Assembly (NCBI RefSeq): GCF_040436345.1
Contig: NC_133219.1
Coordinates: 24,216,709 to 24,280,708 of the forward strand
DNA: 64,000 nt
Direction: 5' to 3'
Origin: Pagrus major
Taxonomy: Eukaryota; Chordata; Actinopteri; Spariformes; Sparidae
The position numbers were made by a program, and so were the translations under genes. The notes beneath the pieces were generated by a model. The model saw only the letters and a program-made list of their open reading frames with translations, made no database searches and was not told the origin of the DNA. Of this stretch, positions 41,654 through 57,500 are shown in pieces (within the stretch, counting starts at the first letter, position 1; each line of letters opens with the position of its first letter).

Positions 41654-42929
41654 TTAATATTTTACACAATGGCCATTTTCACTTTTGCACATTCGACTAT
41701 TTTTATGTCAAGGAGGTAAAATCTTCTCCAGAGATTCTTCTCCACATCAACTAGACAATTCCCTCCCACCGCAAGATTAGCCACGGATTCACTCACTTCC
41801 CCCTTTTGCTACTGTAAACTAATGGGCATGAATCTATACGCCGCGCCTGTCGGCTTAAAGCCATCACCATGAGAGAAGAAAGAGGTGTTGGAGGGAGGTG
41901 GGGTCGATCATCAAAGCACCGTAAAAATCCTGTCTGCTGGAGGCTGACAGCGAGAGTGGAGATTCCCCAAGAAGGAGCCTCGCAACTGGGATGATACAGT
42001 CGGTTATTTCCATCACCTTTGGAAGAAACGGAAGAATAATGCACGCATAGACACACACACACACACACAACAGCAGCAGTAGCAGCTCGAGAGTTATTCG
42101 CCGCTCAGAAGGATTTCATGTCTCTATGGAGAAGAATGTCTATTTTTAGAAGCGATATAAATAGATCTGTAGCTCCATCGCTTGCATTCATGTCTGAATG
42201 TACCCAGAAGCCTATACTGTTTATTATTTTCTTATCTCCATGTGTCTCCAGGGATGTGTTTCTCTGCCCAAGATTCATCCGCTCTCCTCCTGAGTGTGTG
42301 CGAGGAACAGTTTATTATTGCGATGAGCTGCAATTTGTCTCAGTGACATTAGTGCTGAGGTATGATGGTCTCAGAGCACACTGACACCCAGGCTAACACA
42401 GAGGGAAAGTGCCTGAGTGTAATTGGTAAGAGGTTGTCACATTCATCAATACACTTTCTACAGCCCTCCTCGGACCAATAAGAGGCCCAGATGCATCAAC
42501 ATAACAACCACCTCTCCCCACAGAGGAACCACAGAGCTGGATAATGTCTTCTCCTGAGCACGAGACAAATAGTAAACCCCAGACACTTCGGTATACCCTC
42601 GTTAATACACTTGCGTCATCACCAGGCTGGAGGAAGTGGACACAAAGGAGCAGAGGGACACTGGCAACTTATGGGGGAGGCAGAGTGGGAGTGAGACAGG
42701 GAGCAACTTTGTAGCCGTGGAAACAGTTGCTAAGTAGCAAAGTAGCCGAGGCATCCCTGGATGAAGAGGGACAAAGATCTGATTGTGCAGAAAAGGAGGA
42801 GAGAGGAAGAAAAGTGTAAAGTTTAAAAAATGTTGAATGAATTTCACATTCTGCTCTGGAACAAAATTGTGTTGTTTTTTTGTTTTTTTTACATGTTTCA
42901 ACAAGGAAACAAACTTCAATTTGTCATTG

Positions 42930-43400
42930 TTTGGTTTTTAGTTCAGTTATTTCTTGTTTTATTTTGAAGGTTCTCTCCTTGTGTGCCATCATTTACTTTC
43001 CACTTCCTGTCTTTGTCTGTTTTCCAGCACTTTTCCCTGCTTACCTGTGTTCCCAGTGTTTTGTTTCTCTCCTGTGCTCCTCCTCCACGGTGGCCAATGG
43101 CCCTGACCTGTTCCCAGTGTTCTTCCGAGCTGATCAGCTCCTTCCCTCCTCGCTTGTTTCCTCCTCTCATTCTTCTTACCTGTGTTTTTCTGACTGTCTA
43201 CAAACACCTCATCCCCTTGTAAGTTCGGTTTGTATTTAAGTCCAGTCTTTAGCTCAGTATTTGTCGAGCTGTCTGTTGTGTTTGCCTCATCCTGCTGTTC
43301 AGTTAACCTGTTACTGTGTTTTATCGTGGAATAAAGTTCTGCAACAGATCCTGCCGTCTCCACCGTCTTTGATCTCAGCCTGACAGGATTTACAAGAAAC
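42930..43400 (+). mobile_element. possible solo LTR or other repeat unit with promoter and poly(A) signals
   Basis: A CT-rich unit of about 0.45 kb with a TATA-like 'gtatttaag' near 43232 and 'aataaag' near 43332, about 100 bp apart. It is followed by 'gatcctgccgtctccaccgt'. This order (pyrimidine-rich U3, TATA, R, poly(A) signal) is that of fish retrotransposon LTRs. I could not find paired ends or a target duplication, so the class is uncertain. Open frames in it are spurious. Confidence 0.4.
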
Positions 43401-43734
43401 CATGAACGATGAAGAATTTGCCATAGCTGTTTTGCAAAGTTCACGTTTTTCCTTTCTCAAAACTGTGCAATCTCTTGAGGGAGTCTGGGGATTCGGTGGT
43501 TGAAATGTTTTGAGTGTACTCCATCAAAGAAAATCCATTTTCCATGTTGTCCTTCTTCTCCTCAATCCGTCGAGTAGGTGGTCCTTGTGGCCCAGGCCAC
43601 CTCTGAATATGGTCTGAGCAACTGTATCTCAAGCTAATCACTTGTGATCAGGTCAACCAAGAGACAAAAACTATGAATCAAAGACTATAGTCTTTGTTGC
43701 AGCTCTTTTGGATATTCATATTGATCATATGGAT

Positions 43735-44010
43735 TTATTGATCAATAAATCCATTAGTCAAAAAAAAAACATCACAATTTCCTAAAGCCCAAGTCGATTT
43801 CACCGCTTTCTTTGCCCAATTAACAGCCCCAAACTGAGAAACACTGTGTTAACTATTGAATAAGACAAAGCAAAGCAGCACATCTTTGCAATTGAGAAAC
43901 TGGAATTAGTGAATGTTAGGGACTTTTTTTACTTTACTTTTTAACAATCAATCAATTATCAAGTTAGTTTCTGACAGTTTAATGAGCAGTTCATTATTTC
44001 AGCTCTAGCC
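43735..44010. repeat. AT-rich dispersed repeat family B, copy 4
   Basis: Opposite orientation to the 34.2-kb copy: 'tcacaatttcctaaagccca...' leads to 'caatcaatcaattatcaagt' and 'cattatttcagctct'. Confidence 0.45.
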
Positions 44011-45358
44011 TTTTCATCTTGAGAACATTTTTAAATTTATAAGCTAAATAAACCATTTAAAACCCAACTGGGTTATCTGAAAGTTACCCCAGTGGAAAAC
44101 ACGGCTGGTTTTCTTGACTCATGCAAAGTTTTGGTGATACGAAGTTTCCTTAACAACACAACAATGATCATTGTAATGTACTGTGATATCTACACAATCA
44201 TACAGAATGACTGCCCATAAAAACTTTATGGATTTCTTTCACCAAGGCAGTAAAAAAAATAAATATTTTTAATTTGGATCACCACTCTCCAAATAAAGTC
44301 TTTAAATATGGTTTATGGATTGAAGAGGAAATGTATAAACAAGGATTTAAACATTTAAAACTGGTTTGTGTCACTACAGTGTAACTTTCAACAAATCAAG
44401 GTCAGCCACCATATTGATTATTTGTCCCACCTGTGTCAATAACACTCAGGTGTGACTCCCTGGCTACAGCACACTCCTCCATCTCTGCACTTCCCTTCCC
44501 TCTTCTTCCCCATCTGCATCGCCTCGTCCTCTCCCTCTCCCTCGCTGCTGTGAAATCTGAGTGACAGAAAACAGGGACAAAGAGGACATCCCATTAATAT
44601 GCTAATCCATGCGGGGATGACTTCAACACGCGGAGCACAGTCAGAAATACATGTGTGTCAGCTGTGTGGCATGCTGAGTGAAATCAAAGCTCATCGAGGA
44701 GAAGGAGGTGGAGGACGAGGAGGGTCATATGAATGCAATGTGGGGAGGTGGGGGTGCTGTTGTGTGCATAAAATGAGGGAATCCCCACCAAATCTTTGCA
44801 AAAGAAAGAGGAGCCTAAAACATTCGACAGGCTGGTTTGAAGCAGGTGGATCACGCAGTGTGTGCGACTGGTGTGTCCTTGCCATGTGCCATGCCTTCTT
44901 TGCTCTGCGCTGGCATCAATAATCCATGCAACCTGCTCTTGTGGAGAGACAGCAGAGCACTGAAGGCTTATGTAAGAGAGTGTCAGGTCTGAGACATGGA
45001 ATGGGATCGACCCTCCAGGACGTCACTGACTGACAGAGCACAGAAACCAGGAGGCTGCACATAAAGCTGGAGAAACAAAGAGATCCTGCAGCATCTGTAT
45101 TGTAAATGTGGAAGTGAGAATGCACTGTATGCTTTGACATTGTCCATGTTTGTTTTGTTGCTGATAAGGTTTGAAACATCTCCTCAACCTCCCTGACCCA
45201 GAGGATGAGCACTACTCTCTCTTCTGTTTCAGTAAAAGAACAGCACTCAGAAGACTCCCACTGCCTTGCAGAGAAAGACAGCCAGCGAGAATGTTTCATC
45301 CCATTCCCCTTATCTCCTCGGCCAAAATCCCCTGCCTCCAGAAAGCAATTTAAAGGCT

Positions 45359-45362
45359 AGAC

Positions 45363-45441
<79 letters not shown>

Positions 45442-45446
45442 GAGAC

Positions 45447-45479
<33 letters not shown>

Positions 45480-45480
45480 T
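45359..45480 (+). repeat. (GA)n/(GACA) microsatellite, about 120 bp
   Basis: A long GA tract interrupted by regularly recurring ACAG units. Both strands give spurious (RE)n or (SL)n open frames. Confidence 0.95.
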
Positions 45481-47790
45481 GCAGGAATGCAGCCTCATGA
45501 TAAGACAGTAGAGATCAGGCTCACTTGAATACAACAGGCTACATCAAAGCTAAATCTAAGTACACTAAGAAACATTAAAATGAGGGATGAAATACAAATA
45601 AAACTTTGGATTAAAGCCTGTGATGCTGTTCATTCTTAGTGAAGCAAAGGGTGTAAAAACACTACCGAAGGCCTTTAAACTACTAACACAGGAACCCACA
45701 ATAACGTAAGATAATGTGCATGTTTGATGACACTGATGATTCAAAGTAACTTGTGTGGGATTGTGTTAGGACTTAAGTACACTTCTGTTTTGCAATGGGT
45801 ACTTTAATCTTGTTGAACTGATTGATCAGTTGTCATTATCATGCCCAGTGACCACGTTGTGTAAGTAGCAAATGTGCTTACGCCCACCTGTGCACCCCTG
45901 GGTGTGTTTTTCTTAAAGTGAGGTGTGGTCAGGCACACTGATGGCGCATTTTATTATCTTTAGGCAGCAGAAAGTGACTCCACCATAGACCAACAAAAAG
46001 CTAGTCTAAAGTCAATGGTGCAGTATTTTTCTGGCTATTTAAAAGGTGCAGTGTTCAGATACATAGGTTCAGATGTCACAATAACCCAGAACCCACAGTG
46101 ACACCTTCAAATGTTGTTGTTAAAAATCAGTTTCCTGTCATTTAAGACACATTGTCACATTTGAGGATGAAACCATAAAAGGTTCAATGATTTTCTGTCT
46201 TATGTAAGCCATTCCAGATTCATTTGTTGTGAAAGAGTGCACAAATAAAATTGTTTATGTAATACCTGTGTTGTGTTGTCTTCAGCTGCTTTAATGAGAA
46301 ATGCAACAGATAAGAAGCAGTTCTCTGCAACTGATGAATGAAGATTGGATAGTAATAATCACTTTATGTACAGTTATTATAAACTGACTCAAGTAAAACA
46401 CGAGAACAAATAAGTCAGGATGGATCAAAAGTTATGCACTTGACTGATGTAAGTTTCAAACTTCTGTAGCTCTTACTTGAAGACATTTTGTCTGGCTGGC
46501 CTAAATCTGCTCTGCAAATTAAATATAACTCATAATTAGATCTCTGACATTATTCGTCTTTATGAAGCATGTCTGAGGTTGCAGTCTGAAACCGTGGCCA
46601 ATTCAGAAGCGGAAACCCCAATCAGGTTGGACCCTCTGCTCTGTTCCAGGAAGTAATTAATTTTAACCTGGGAGGCGGTGGTTAATTAAATATTGAGGCA
46701 GCTTAAATGGCTGCACCGTCGCTCTGCTTTATCGGTCACTTCCTAAGATGACAGTCCCATCTCTTTTCTCTGCTCTGCATCTCAAGGCACATATTTCTTC
46801 CCTTATCTGTGGCTCCATCAGATAAACCCACAGCCGCAGTACATTGTGTTTTAGAAAATAAAATACTGGGAGTACAGCTTCCCTCGAGAGTTCAAGAACA
46901 TTTCAGTCCAAAGTAGAAAGCCGCTGATAGCTGGTATGGATTTAGATGACTCAAACTGAAATATAGATATAAGGAATAATGAAATACAACATCATGTATA
47001 TTTGGTAATAAATAAATGCACGAAATACAATCCTCTTTTCCAACCACATGGGTGCAAGTTCATTAGGGTCCAGGCCTTTCAGCAGATGAATTTTGATATT
47101 CCAGAGGAGTCTGAGATTACACTGGCAGGCAATCTACTGTGATGTTATAATCTGCTCCGTCTATGCTCCACTGTCTCTACCTCAGGCTGCTTTTATTCCT
47201 TATTCAACCAGGGCAGGTAAGAGCAAAGTCGTATTTTATAGTGGTGGCACGGAAAATGAGAAAATGCCTCTTTATGGGAGCAGAAGAAATAGAAAGATGG
47301 ATGGATGAAGGTGTGCTAAAAAGTTTGACATTTTGTGAAGTATATTTATTCTCTTTCTGGCTGAGTCTTAATCAAATAGATGAGAAGATTGATGTCAGTC
47401 TCAAACGCGAGTGCTAGTTACAGCATCATGTATGAAGCTGCAGCAGCAACCAGTTAGCTTATCCTAGCATAAAGAGTCTGTAAATGTAAATTTCCAGTCT
47501 ATTATCTAAAATTAACTAAGCTAACCGGTTGTAGCCATTAGCTTCATATTTATCAACCTTCTCATCTATTTGCCAAAGTCAAACTATTCAGCAGACAAAC
47601 CAAAGAATAAGTTGCTAAATTTAACTTCCTTGTCACATTATGTCATTGTAAACTCTGCTCTGTACAGTGGTTCAGTTTAGACAAGGGCCAGATGTGACTG
47701 CCAGTCAGATTAAAGCTTTGTGGGGATTAAACTGTCTGACTGTAGCCTACATGACCAATTGCACTGAAACACAGTGAACATCAGCCAACC

Positions 47791-47831
47791 ACAGACAGAC
47801 AGTCAGTCAGTCAGACAGACTGACTGACTGA
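47791..47831. repeat. palindromic CAGT/ACTG repeat (hairpin-forming)
   Basis: A run of agtc units followed after a short 'agaca' spacer by gact units. The two halves are reverse complements over about 13 bp and would form a stem-loop or cruciform. Confidence 0.75.
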
Positions 47832-48314
47832 TGGTCTCTCAGGTATTTCTGACTGCATGTTTGCTCACTGAGCTGCATGAGAAGCTGCCAGACTCCAACA
47901 AACTCTGTTCAGAGCACTATGTCAAAATCCCTGTGATTTGGTTGAGTAACTGTAATACAATGAGACAATGAAGCAGAGGACACGTCCTTGATTCTGGCTG
48001 ACGGTCATGCAGCATTAGGTATAAACAGATTATCAATACAATGTTGAGTAACTGAGGAGCTTTCCATCGTGGAGAGGAAAATTCATACTCTCATTCTGTT
48101 AAACTCTTCATCCTTTTCATCCAGGAAAACTGACCAATGAAAAATAAGTTGAAGTTGAGTACATTTCTTCAGAATAAATGATTTCACAAACGTGACCAAT
48201 CAGGTGACTGTGATCTTCCTCTCCAACAGAAACTTAGTAAAAGTGCACCGCCTAGTGGCTCCTTCTGGTCACTGGTATGTCCTAAGAAAGGATCTCAAGC
48301 CATTCACAAGAGGT

Positions 48315-48560
48315 GGACAGTAACTAAGTAGATCTACTCCTCTACTCTACTTAACTACAATCCTGAGGTACTTATACTTGATTTACTCTTTCACCTTTCT
48401 ACTCCACTACATTTAGAGGGAAATACTTTACTGTACAGGTTAATATTTCACATTAAAGATATATTTTCACAACATACAGTGTACTGTTACAGATCGAACC
48501 AGTGCTGCTCAACATTGTATAACCTTATGATGTGCATGAAGTTTTAGCAGTTCGACCTGA
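48315..48560. repeat. fragment related to the hAT-like element at 8.2 kb
   Basis: Starts 'gtggacagtaactaagtaga' and continues with 'gaggtacttatacttgattt' and 'tctactccactacatttaga'. This is the same layout as 8183-8573 but without clear terminal repeats. Confidence 0.55.
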
Positions 48561-49238
48561 GACATTTCAGCTCTAAACATCTCACATGGATTCCTATGAA
48601 TAACTCATTGAGGCCCTGCCTTGGGACAGTTTGACATGTCAGTGTGCTGCTAAATAAGATATTAATCTAAGGATATTGTGGTTTCATGGTCATAACTGTT
48701 TGATGTGCTTTTATGAACATGTGCCATGTGTAACTGTATGTCTGACTTGTGTGTAAACTGGGCAGAGCTGCCTGAGGATGCAAAATAAATGTCAGTGTAA
48801 ACTGACAAAGTTGCATCATATATCATGTTTAAATCAACAAGTGGTGGCAGTGGGGTTTACTGCAGTTACACACATGTACATTCACCTCCACAAATGTTTT
48901 CCTGGTGGTATATGAGTCTTTTTAAGATTGCCTTCTATAAAAGAGCACAAGCCAAGTACAAAGGGAATAATATTAATCTAAAATAAGGCTGTTCCCCAAG
49001 AGGATTCAGTGCAGGAGGTAAGTATATGAGCTCCAGTGTAAGGGGGATCATTAGCTTGGCTACTGGTTTTATGTGTGATCAAAGTCTAATAGAGCAGAAA
49101 GATCTTACAGACTCACTATTAAAAATAAGTTTAACTTTAAACACTTTGAAGACCTGTGAGTGTCTTCTTTCAATTTATGTGCAGCTTTAGTCCACATACG
49201 TCACAAACACAAAAGGATATTGGAAACAACTTGGATCA

Positions 49239-49244
49239 TTTATT
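49239..49244 (-). terminator. pcna poly(A) signal (AATAAA on minus strand)
   Basis: TTTATT on the plus strand, about 450 bases downstream of the pcna stop codon. This is a plausible 3' end; no other AATAAA was noted between it and the stop. Confidence 0.6.
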
Positions 49245-49689
49245 TTGGACTGAATCAATGAATACAAAAACATTTGGGGTTGGCTGACACCGCGACACCA
49301 TAGGAAGTATTTACAAATGCGTTATCTACAAGAAGGAATGGGATATTTTAAACCTGCTTTCCCAAAATGGGCAAAAATAGAGAGAGAGAGACACCAAAGT
49401 GGAGCGAACAAGTGCTGAAATTAACACTGGGGCTATTTGGACCACAGCCAGCAGCTCTGAACTCCACTTCAGAGCCAGTGAAGCGTTGTCACATCACACA
49501 GATGGCATCATTCATACGGCTGACTGAATCAAAGTTGACACAACACCTCCTGCTGTGGATCTCATTAGACAGGCGGACTTCAGAGACCTCAGTGATCATC
49601 GTGAGATCACTTCAGCCCTCCAATCACTCAGGACAAGTCCCAGTCGCCTGCTTTTCTCTATTCTTCCTTTTTGGGCTGTTAGAAACAAC

Positions 49690-52998
<3,309 letters not shown>

Positions 52999-53111
52999 TT
53001 AGGAGAGATACAGACTCCTCTAAGAAGTTCAGGCTTTGTGTTGTTAGCTAGCAGAGGTCCGGCACGCAGACACACTCTCACTGCAGGCGGAGGGTTTGAG
53101 CTGTAAGCGCG

Positions 53112-53160
53112 CGCTAACGTCAGGTTTTAATGATTCGGCGTCTTTACGTCACTTCCGTGT
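53112..53160 (-). promoter_or_regulatory. pcna promoter: paired ATF/CRE-like sites and ETS site
   Basis: On the minus strand TGACGTAA (53151-53144) and TGACGTTA (53122-53115) lie 29 bp apart. The first is abutted by an ETS-type CGGAAGT (53157-53151). They sit 220-260 bp upstream of the start codon. The human PCNA promoter is known for ATF/CRE sites near the transcription start. No TATA box is obvious. Confidence 0.55.
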
Positions 53161-53546
53161 CCTTGTCCGGACGTCCCAGCGACTGGAAAACGTGGTGAGT
53201 GATGTCGGCCATATTGGAGAGGACACTGCCGTAAACTGTGTACAATAAACTCTCCGTGCTGCTCCGTCTGCTGTGATTTATGTGTTTATAACAGTGTGCT
53301 TGTGTAAGACATCATTTTGTTTACATTGTGTGCTCCGTTTTCTAAAGAGCCCAAAACTGATGCATCATTTGCCATTTATTGTTGTACAATTTTTATATTA
53401 AACAACTAGAGGAGGAAAAAATATAATTTTGAAAGTGCTATATAGATAACTTCTTAAGAAATCTAAAAATATACCCAGAAAGCCAACACATAGGCAAAAG
53501 AGTAATATACAGTGGATTAAAAATGCGAAATACAATTAATTAAAGC

Positions 53547-53581
<35 letters not shown>

Positions 53582-54160
53582 TGATAATAAAAAAACACTA
53601 GAAGAATCTAATTTATATGTCCAAGTTTCAAAAAGCAGATACTGGAAAAGGACATTTATTAAACAATTTCTTATTTCTTTTTCAAAACATTTTTTGGGTG
53701 ATTTGAGACGTTCAGATAAATTTTTTTAACTTTAAAGAAAAAGAGGGATAGAGAAGCATTTACCATTTAATTTACATCAATGGAGACTACCTATTATATT
53801 GTAAGGATCATACATTTTACACAGACTAACTACTCGTTTGCCCTATCCAAAACAGCAACTTGTCATGCAAACCTTTTCATCTGCTAATAGTTTTGTCTGC
53901 TCTATCACAGCAGCACAAAATAAAATACCTTGCTACCTTGCATATACATAGTTTATGTGAGTAAGTGTACACATATGCAAATATGTATATGGTAATACTT
54001 GTAGAGTCATGACTCACGCATTTATTATACAACATGCCTGCTCTATGTTTTTCTTGCGAAAACACTGTCAAAACTGTGACATTCAAGTCTCGTTTCTTTT
54101 CCGTGTGATAACTTACATGTTTCTGGTACAGAAAGAAGACACTGACGTTTTGAATTTGAA
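53160..54160. other. gap between the pcna promoter and the 3' end of the aminopeptidase gene
   Basis: About 1 kb of AT-rich sequence with a (TAA)n microsatellite at 53547-53578. No gene is recognised. Confidence 0.7.
53547..53578 (+). repeat. (ATA)n microsatellite
   Basis: About ten ATA units in the pcna-aminopeptidase gap. Confidence 0.93.
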
Positions 54161-54166
54161 TTTTGT

Positions 54167-54172
54167 TTTATT
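54167..54172 (-). terminator. aminopeptidase gene poly(A) signal (AATAAA on minus strand)
   Basis: TTTATT on the plus strand, about 385 bases downstream of the stop codon at 54556-54558; a plausible 3' end. Confidence 0.5.
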
Positions 54173-54555
54173 GATCAATGTAGAGTGCTTGGTTTGACTC
54201 ACACATAATGTCACACAACCATGTCCCGTTTGGTCGCACACACACAGACACAAATATAAAATGGATAGTATTTTTATACTGCTGTTAAACCCCTGAGTAT
54301 ATATTGATTCAGGCCACTTACGAACAGGGTCTTTTGACACTTGGCGCGGATTGATCTCACAAGATTTTATAAAAGAGAGTAAAGAACATTGTTTCTGAAA
54401 ACCACTCTGAGGTGTTAAGGAATGTCAGACGTGGAACAAAAAACACAATTTGCATTATGTGTTGTGACAGGGATTTCATTTATATTTGGACGGTCACAAT
54501 TGTGTGTTAGGATGGAGTTTGGAGATTGTAATCTTTTTGTACTGGAGGTATCTGT

Positions 54556-57500
54556 TTAGAGACCATCAGGCAGGACGTAGTTGGTTGCCATGGCAAGGAT
54601 GGGAGCTCCTGTTGGGACACCGGGGAAAGGACCACTGGACCCAGCGATGTCAATGTGGGAGTACGGCAGAGGCTTGTCAGAATCCACACCATGCTGCATT
54701 GGAAATAAAAGTAACATGTCAATCACTGCACTTCTTCTTTATTGTATTTTTCATAAATAATTACTCATTCTGACGGTGTGTGAGCACCTTTTCGAGGCCT
54801 GAGGCCATGATGAGGAAGGCTGCAGGGGTCTGATGTCCTCGAGGTGTAGCTGAGGACGGCAGGTTGTTACACTGCAGAATATCCTCGTACTCAGACTTGC
54901 CCTTGTGGAACTCGTAGTCCTCTCGTCTGATGGTGGACACCTCGAACACATCGCCCAACACCTCTCCAGCTGCATGAAAGAGGAAGAACAAGTGTTAGTT
55001 AGTGATGGAGGGAAGTAAAGCTTTCTGAAGCAATGAACCACTAACTAAGGGATTAAACCCAAGAGCACAATGGATCAGTATCTGTTGTCTCACTGCTGTC
55101 TTTATACTAATTATATCATAAAAACTGACCACATTTAAACAAAATAAACAGCCAAATTATCCAAAGAATTTTCTCACCTTTCTGCCATTGAGCAGCATTT
55201 TTGTTGCGATGGGCCGGTCCATTATCCATGATGATCTACAACGAGAAATTCAGGATTAAACTCAGTACAAATGAATATTCCTACAACAGTGGGTTATTTG
55301 AATTTTTAATGTTTAGCATCTCTCAGTAAGTGGCTGTGTTGTCTGTGTTTCAGCAGTACTCACAGAGTAGTTCGGTCCCATGGCTCTGATCGCATGACCG
55401 GTCAGAGTGGCGATAGTAAACAGCTGAGGAGAAATCTCACGGACTGCCTGCAGACACAGATGATCAGTATGAGAGAGGATAGACATGCAGAAAAGTGCTT
55501 AGGATGAACAAATTAGTAAAATAAGCATTTATAAAGATGTTGTGACCTTCTCCTTCATCTCACATAGCAGGTCGACCATCACCATACGTCCCTCAGCGTC
55601 TGTGTTTCCCACTCTCACTCTGCGACCCGCACGGGAAACCACCAGCTCATCGGCCACATAGCAGTCTGACAAAACACACACACACATACACACAGTTGCT
55701 TGAGAGGAGTTGCTATAACACAGATCACACTGAGAGAAATGTAAACAGGAACATGTAAGAAAAGAACAAAGTGAATTACACCGACCTGCACCGACACTGT
55801 TCCTCACCATGGCCATGGAGCCGACAACCTTCAAATGTTTTGGCTTCAGCTTGGCCACAATCTACAGAGCAGGAGGACGGTTAGATAGGGAACAGTTATG
55901 AAAACTTAAAACAAATGCAAAAAGTTCAACGAGCCAGGTTAAAATTTCTAACTTTTGGGAAGTTCCAAGAACATAAATCAGAGTATATGTCCAGTCTTTA
56001 TTTTCCTCTGATGACTAAATAAGTGCCTGCATGGAGGACTACTCTGAATAATATTCATTGCTTTGCATCCAGTACACCTGCATCCTTGTCCAAAATTGCC
56101 AAATGCTTCATCAAAGTCCTGACGTGTCGACATGCAGTAAAAAGCTCCCTAAGCGTTTATTATTCAGGTGCAGAGTTGGAGGGTCATTCACCTGGAAGAA
56201 GCCAGCCACAGCAGCAGCTCCACACTTGTCCCTGTGCATCCCAGCCATGAAGCCACCAGCCTTGATGTCTGCTCCACCAGTGTCGTAGGTGATGCCCTAG
56301 AAACAACAACTATTTATTAAGCAGATACAATACATGCAAATTTGAGGCCAACATCTAACCAGTTAAACCTAACGTTCCTTCCTTAAATTTCAGTTTGATA
56401 AACTTAAAAGGACTGTTGCAGCCAACAATTATTTTCATAATCTAATTATTTGCTTTATTAAAAGTCCCACATCCAGAGGCGACTTCTTTAAATGTCTTGA
56501 TTACAGAAACCCAAAAGATATTTAATTTACTATCATGCAAAACAAATGCATAAAATCTGCACATTGAATAAGCTGGAAACATTGAATGTTGTAAGAAAGT
56601 TTCACTTTCCGACTGATTATTGGATCATCGGATTCATCACCAATGAATGCAGCTTTACATAAGTTATGCAAGTTTATCTGTTTGTGAAATGTGATGCAGT
56701 TTTCATAATGCTCTGAAACAATCAAATCAACTAAAACATTTTATTTCAACTAAAACATTTTAGATGTCCTACAGCTGTCATGCTGACATTCTCTGTCTTT
56801 GGAAGACTTTTCTGCTCACCTTTCCCACCAACATGAGTGTCTTTTGGATAGGTCCTTCTCCACAGTACTGCAGCCTGATAACTCTGGCCTGGTGACGAGG
56901 TACACCTGTATGAGGAGGAAACTGTAACTAAGTATGCAGACATCTTTTAAAAAAAACTGACGGTTGTGAAAATCTGTGAGAGTCGTGTGACAAAACAAAA
57001 TATGTTCTCCTACTGTTTGCACAGCGGTTGACCGCAGCCAGACAGGGATACTCTTTCTCCAGAACCTTCACATCGCTCACCACTTCGACCTAAAGGTAAA
57101 TGAATGCACATGTTCTTATGTTTGGGGCCAGAAAAAGTGGCAATAAATGTCACTGAAGAACCTAACACCCACGCAATTGTCCCGGACTGTGGCTGAAATT
57201 TTTTCTACACATTTTCTAATGAGGAATACTAGATGGCTAAAAATAAAAACAGAGGATCCTGTGATTCTGTTGCACACACGATACAACATTTCTCGCTACC
57301 TGCACAGGGCTGTCCTTGAAGAGCTCCTGGACGTACTCAGCCACACGGGGCGCAGCCATACGTTCCGGGTCTGAGCCTCCAATGTCCCGACATGCCAGTC
57401 TGATGAGAAGGGGAAACAGGACAGCTGGTTGAACAAGTGAACATCAGAACACGAGACATCTCTAGCTGGAAATGAGGTGAAGCATTCGACCCACCTCCCA

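Larger units (their letters stand above)
35775..49238. other. intergenic region between kcnip3 and pcna, no gene supported
   Basis: After the probable kcnip3 5' UTR/promoter (about 35.8-36.1 kb) there are 13 kb with no coding exon that I recognise on either strand. It holds two TTAA-flanked inverted-repeat elements (36424-37012, 41240-41653), CA-rich microsatellites (39344-39760), an LTR-like unit (about 42930-43400), a family B repeat (43735-44010), a long GA microsatellite (45359-45480) and an hAT-like fragment (48315-48560). Unique AT-rich stretches near 37.7-38.0 and 46.6-46.9 kb could be regulatory, but nothing in the sequence proves it. Confidence 0.6.

Noticed and set aside
42943..43444. 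Frames of 75-151 aa on both strands
   Set aside because: They fall in the CT-rich LTR-like repeat unit, show no protein motifs and overlap each other in opposite strands.
45266..45534. Arg-Glu and Ser-Leu repeat frames
   Set aside because: Translation of the GA microsatellite on both strands.
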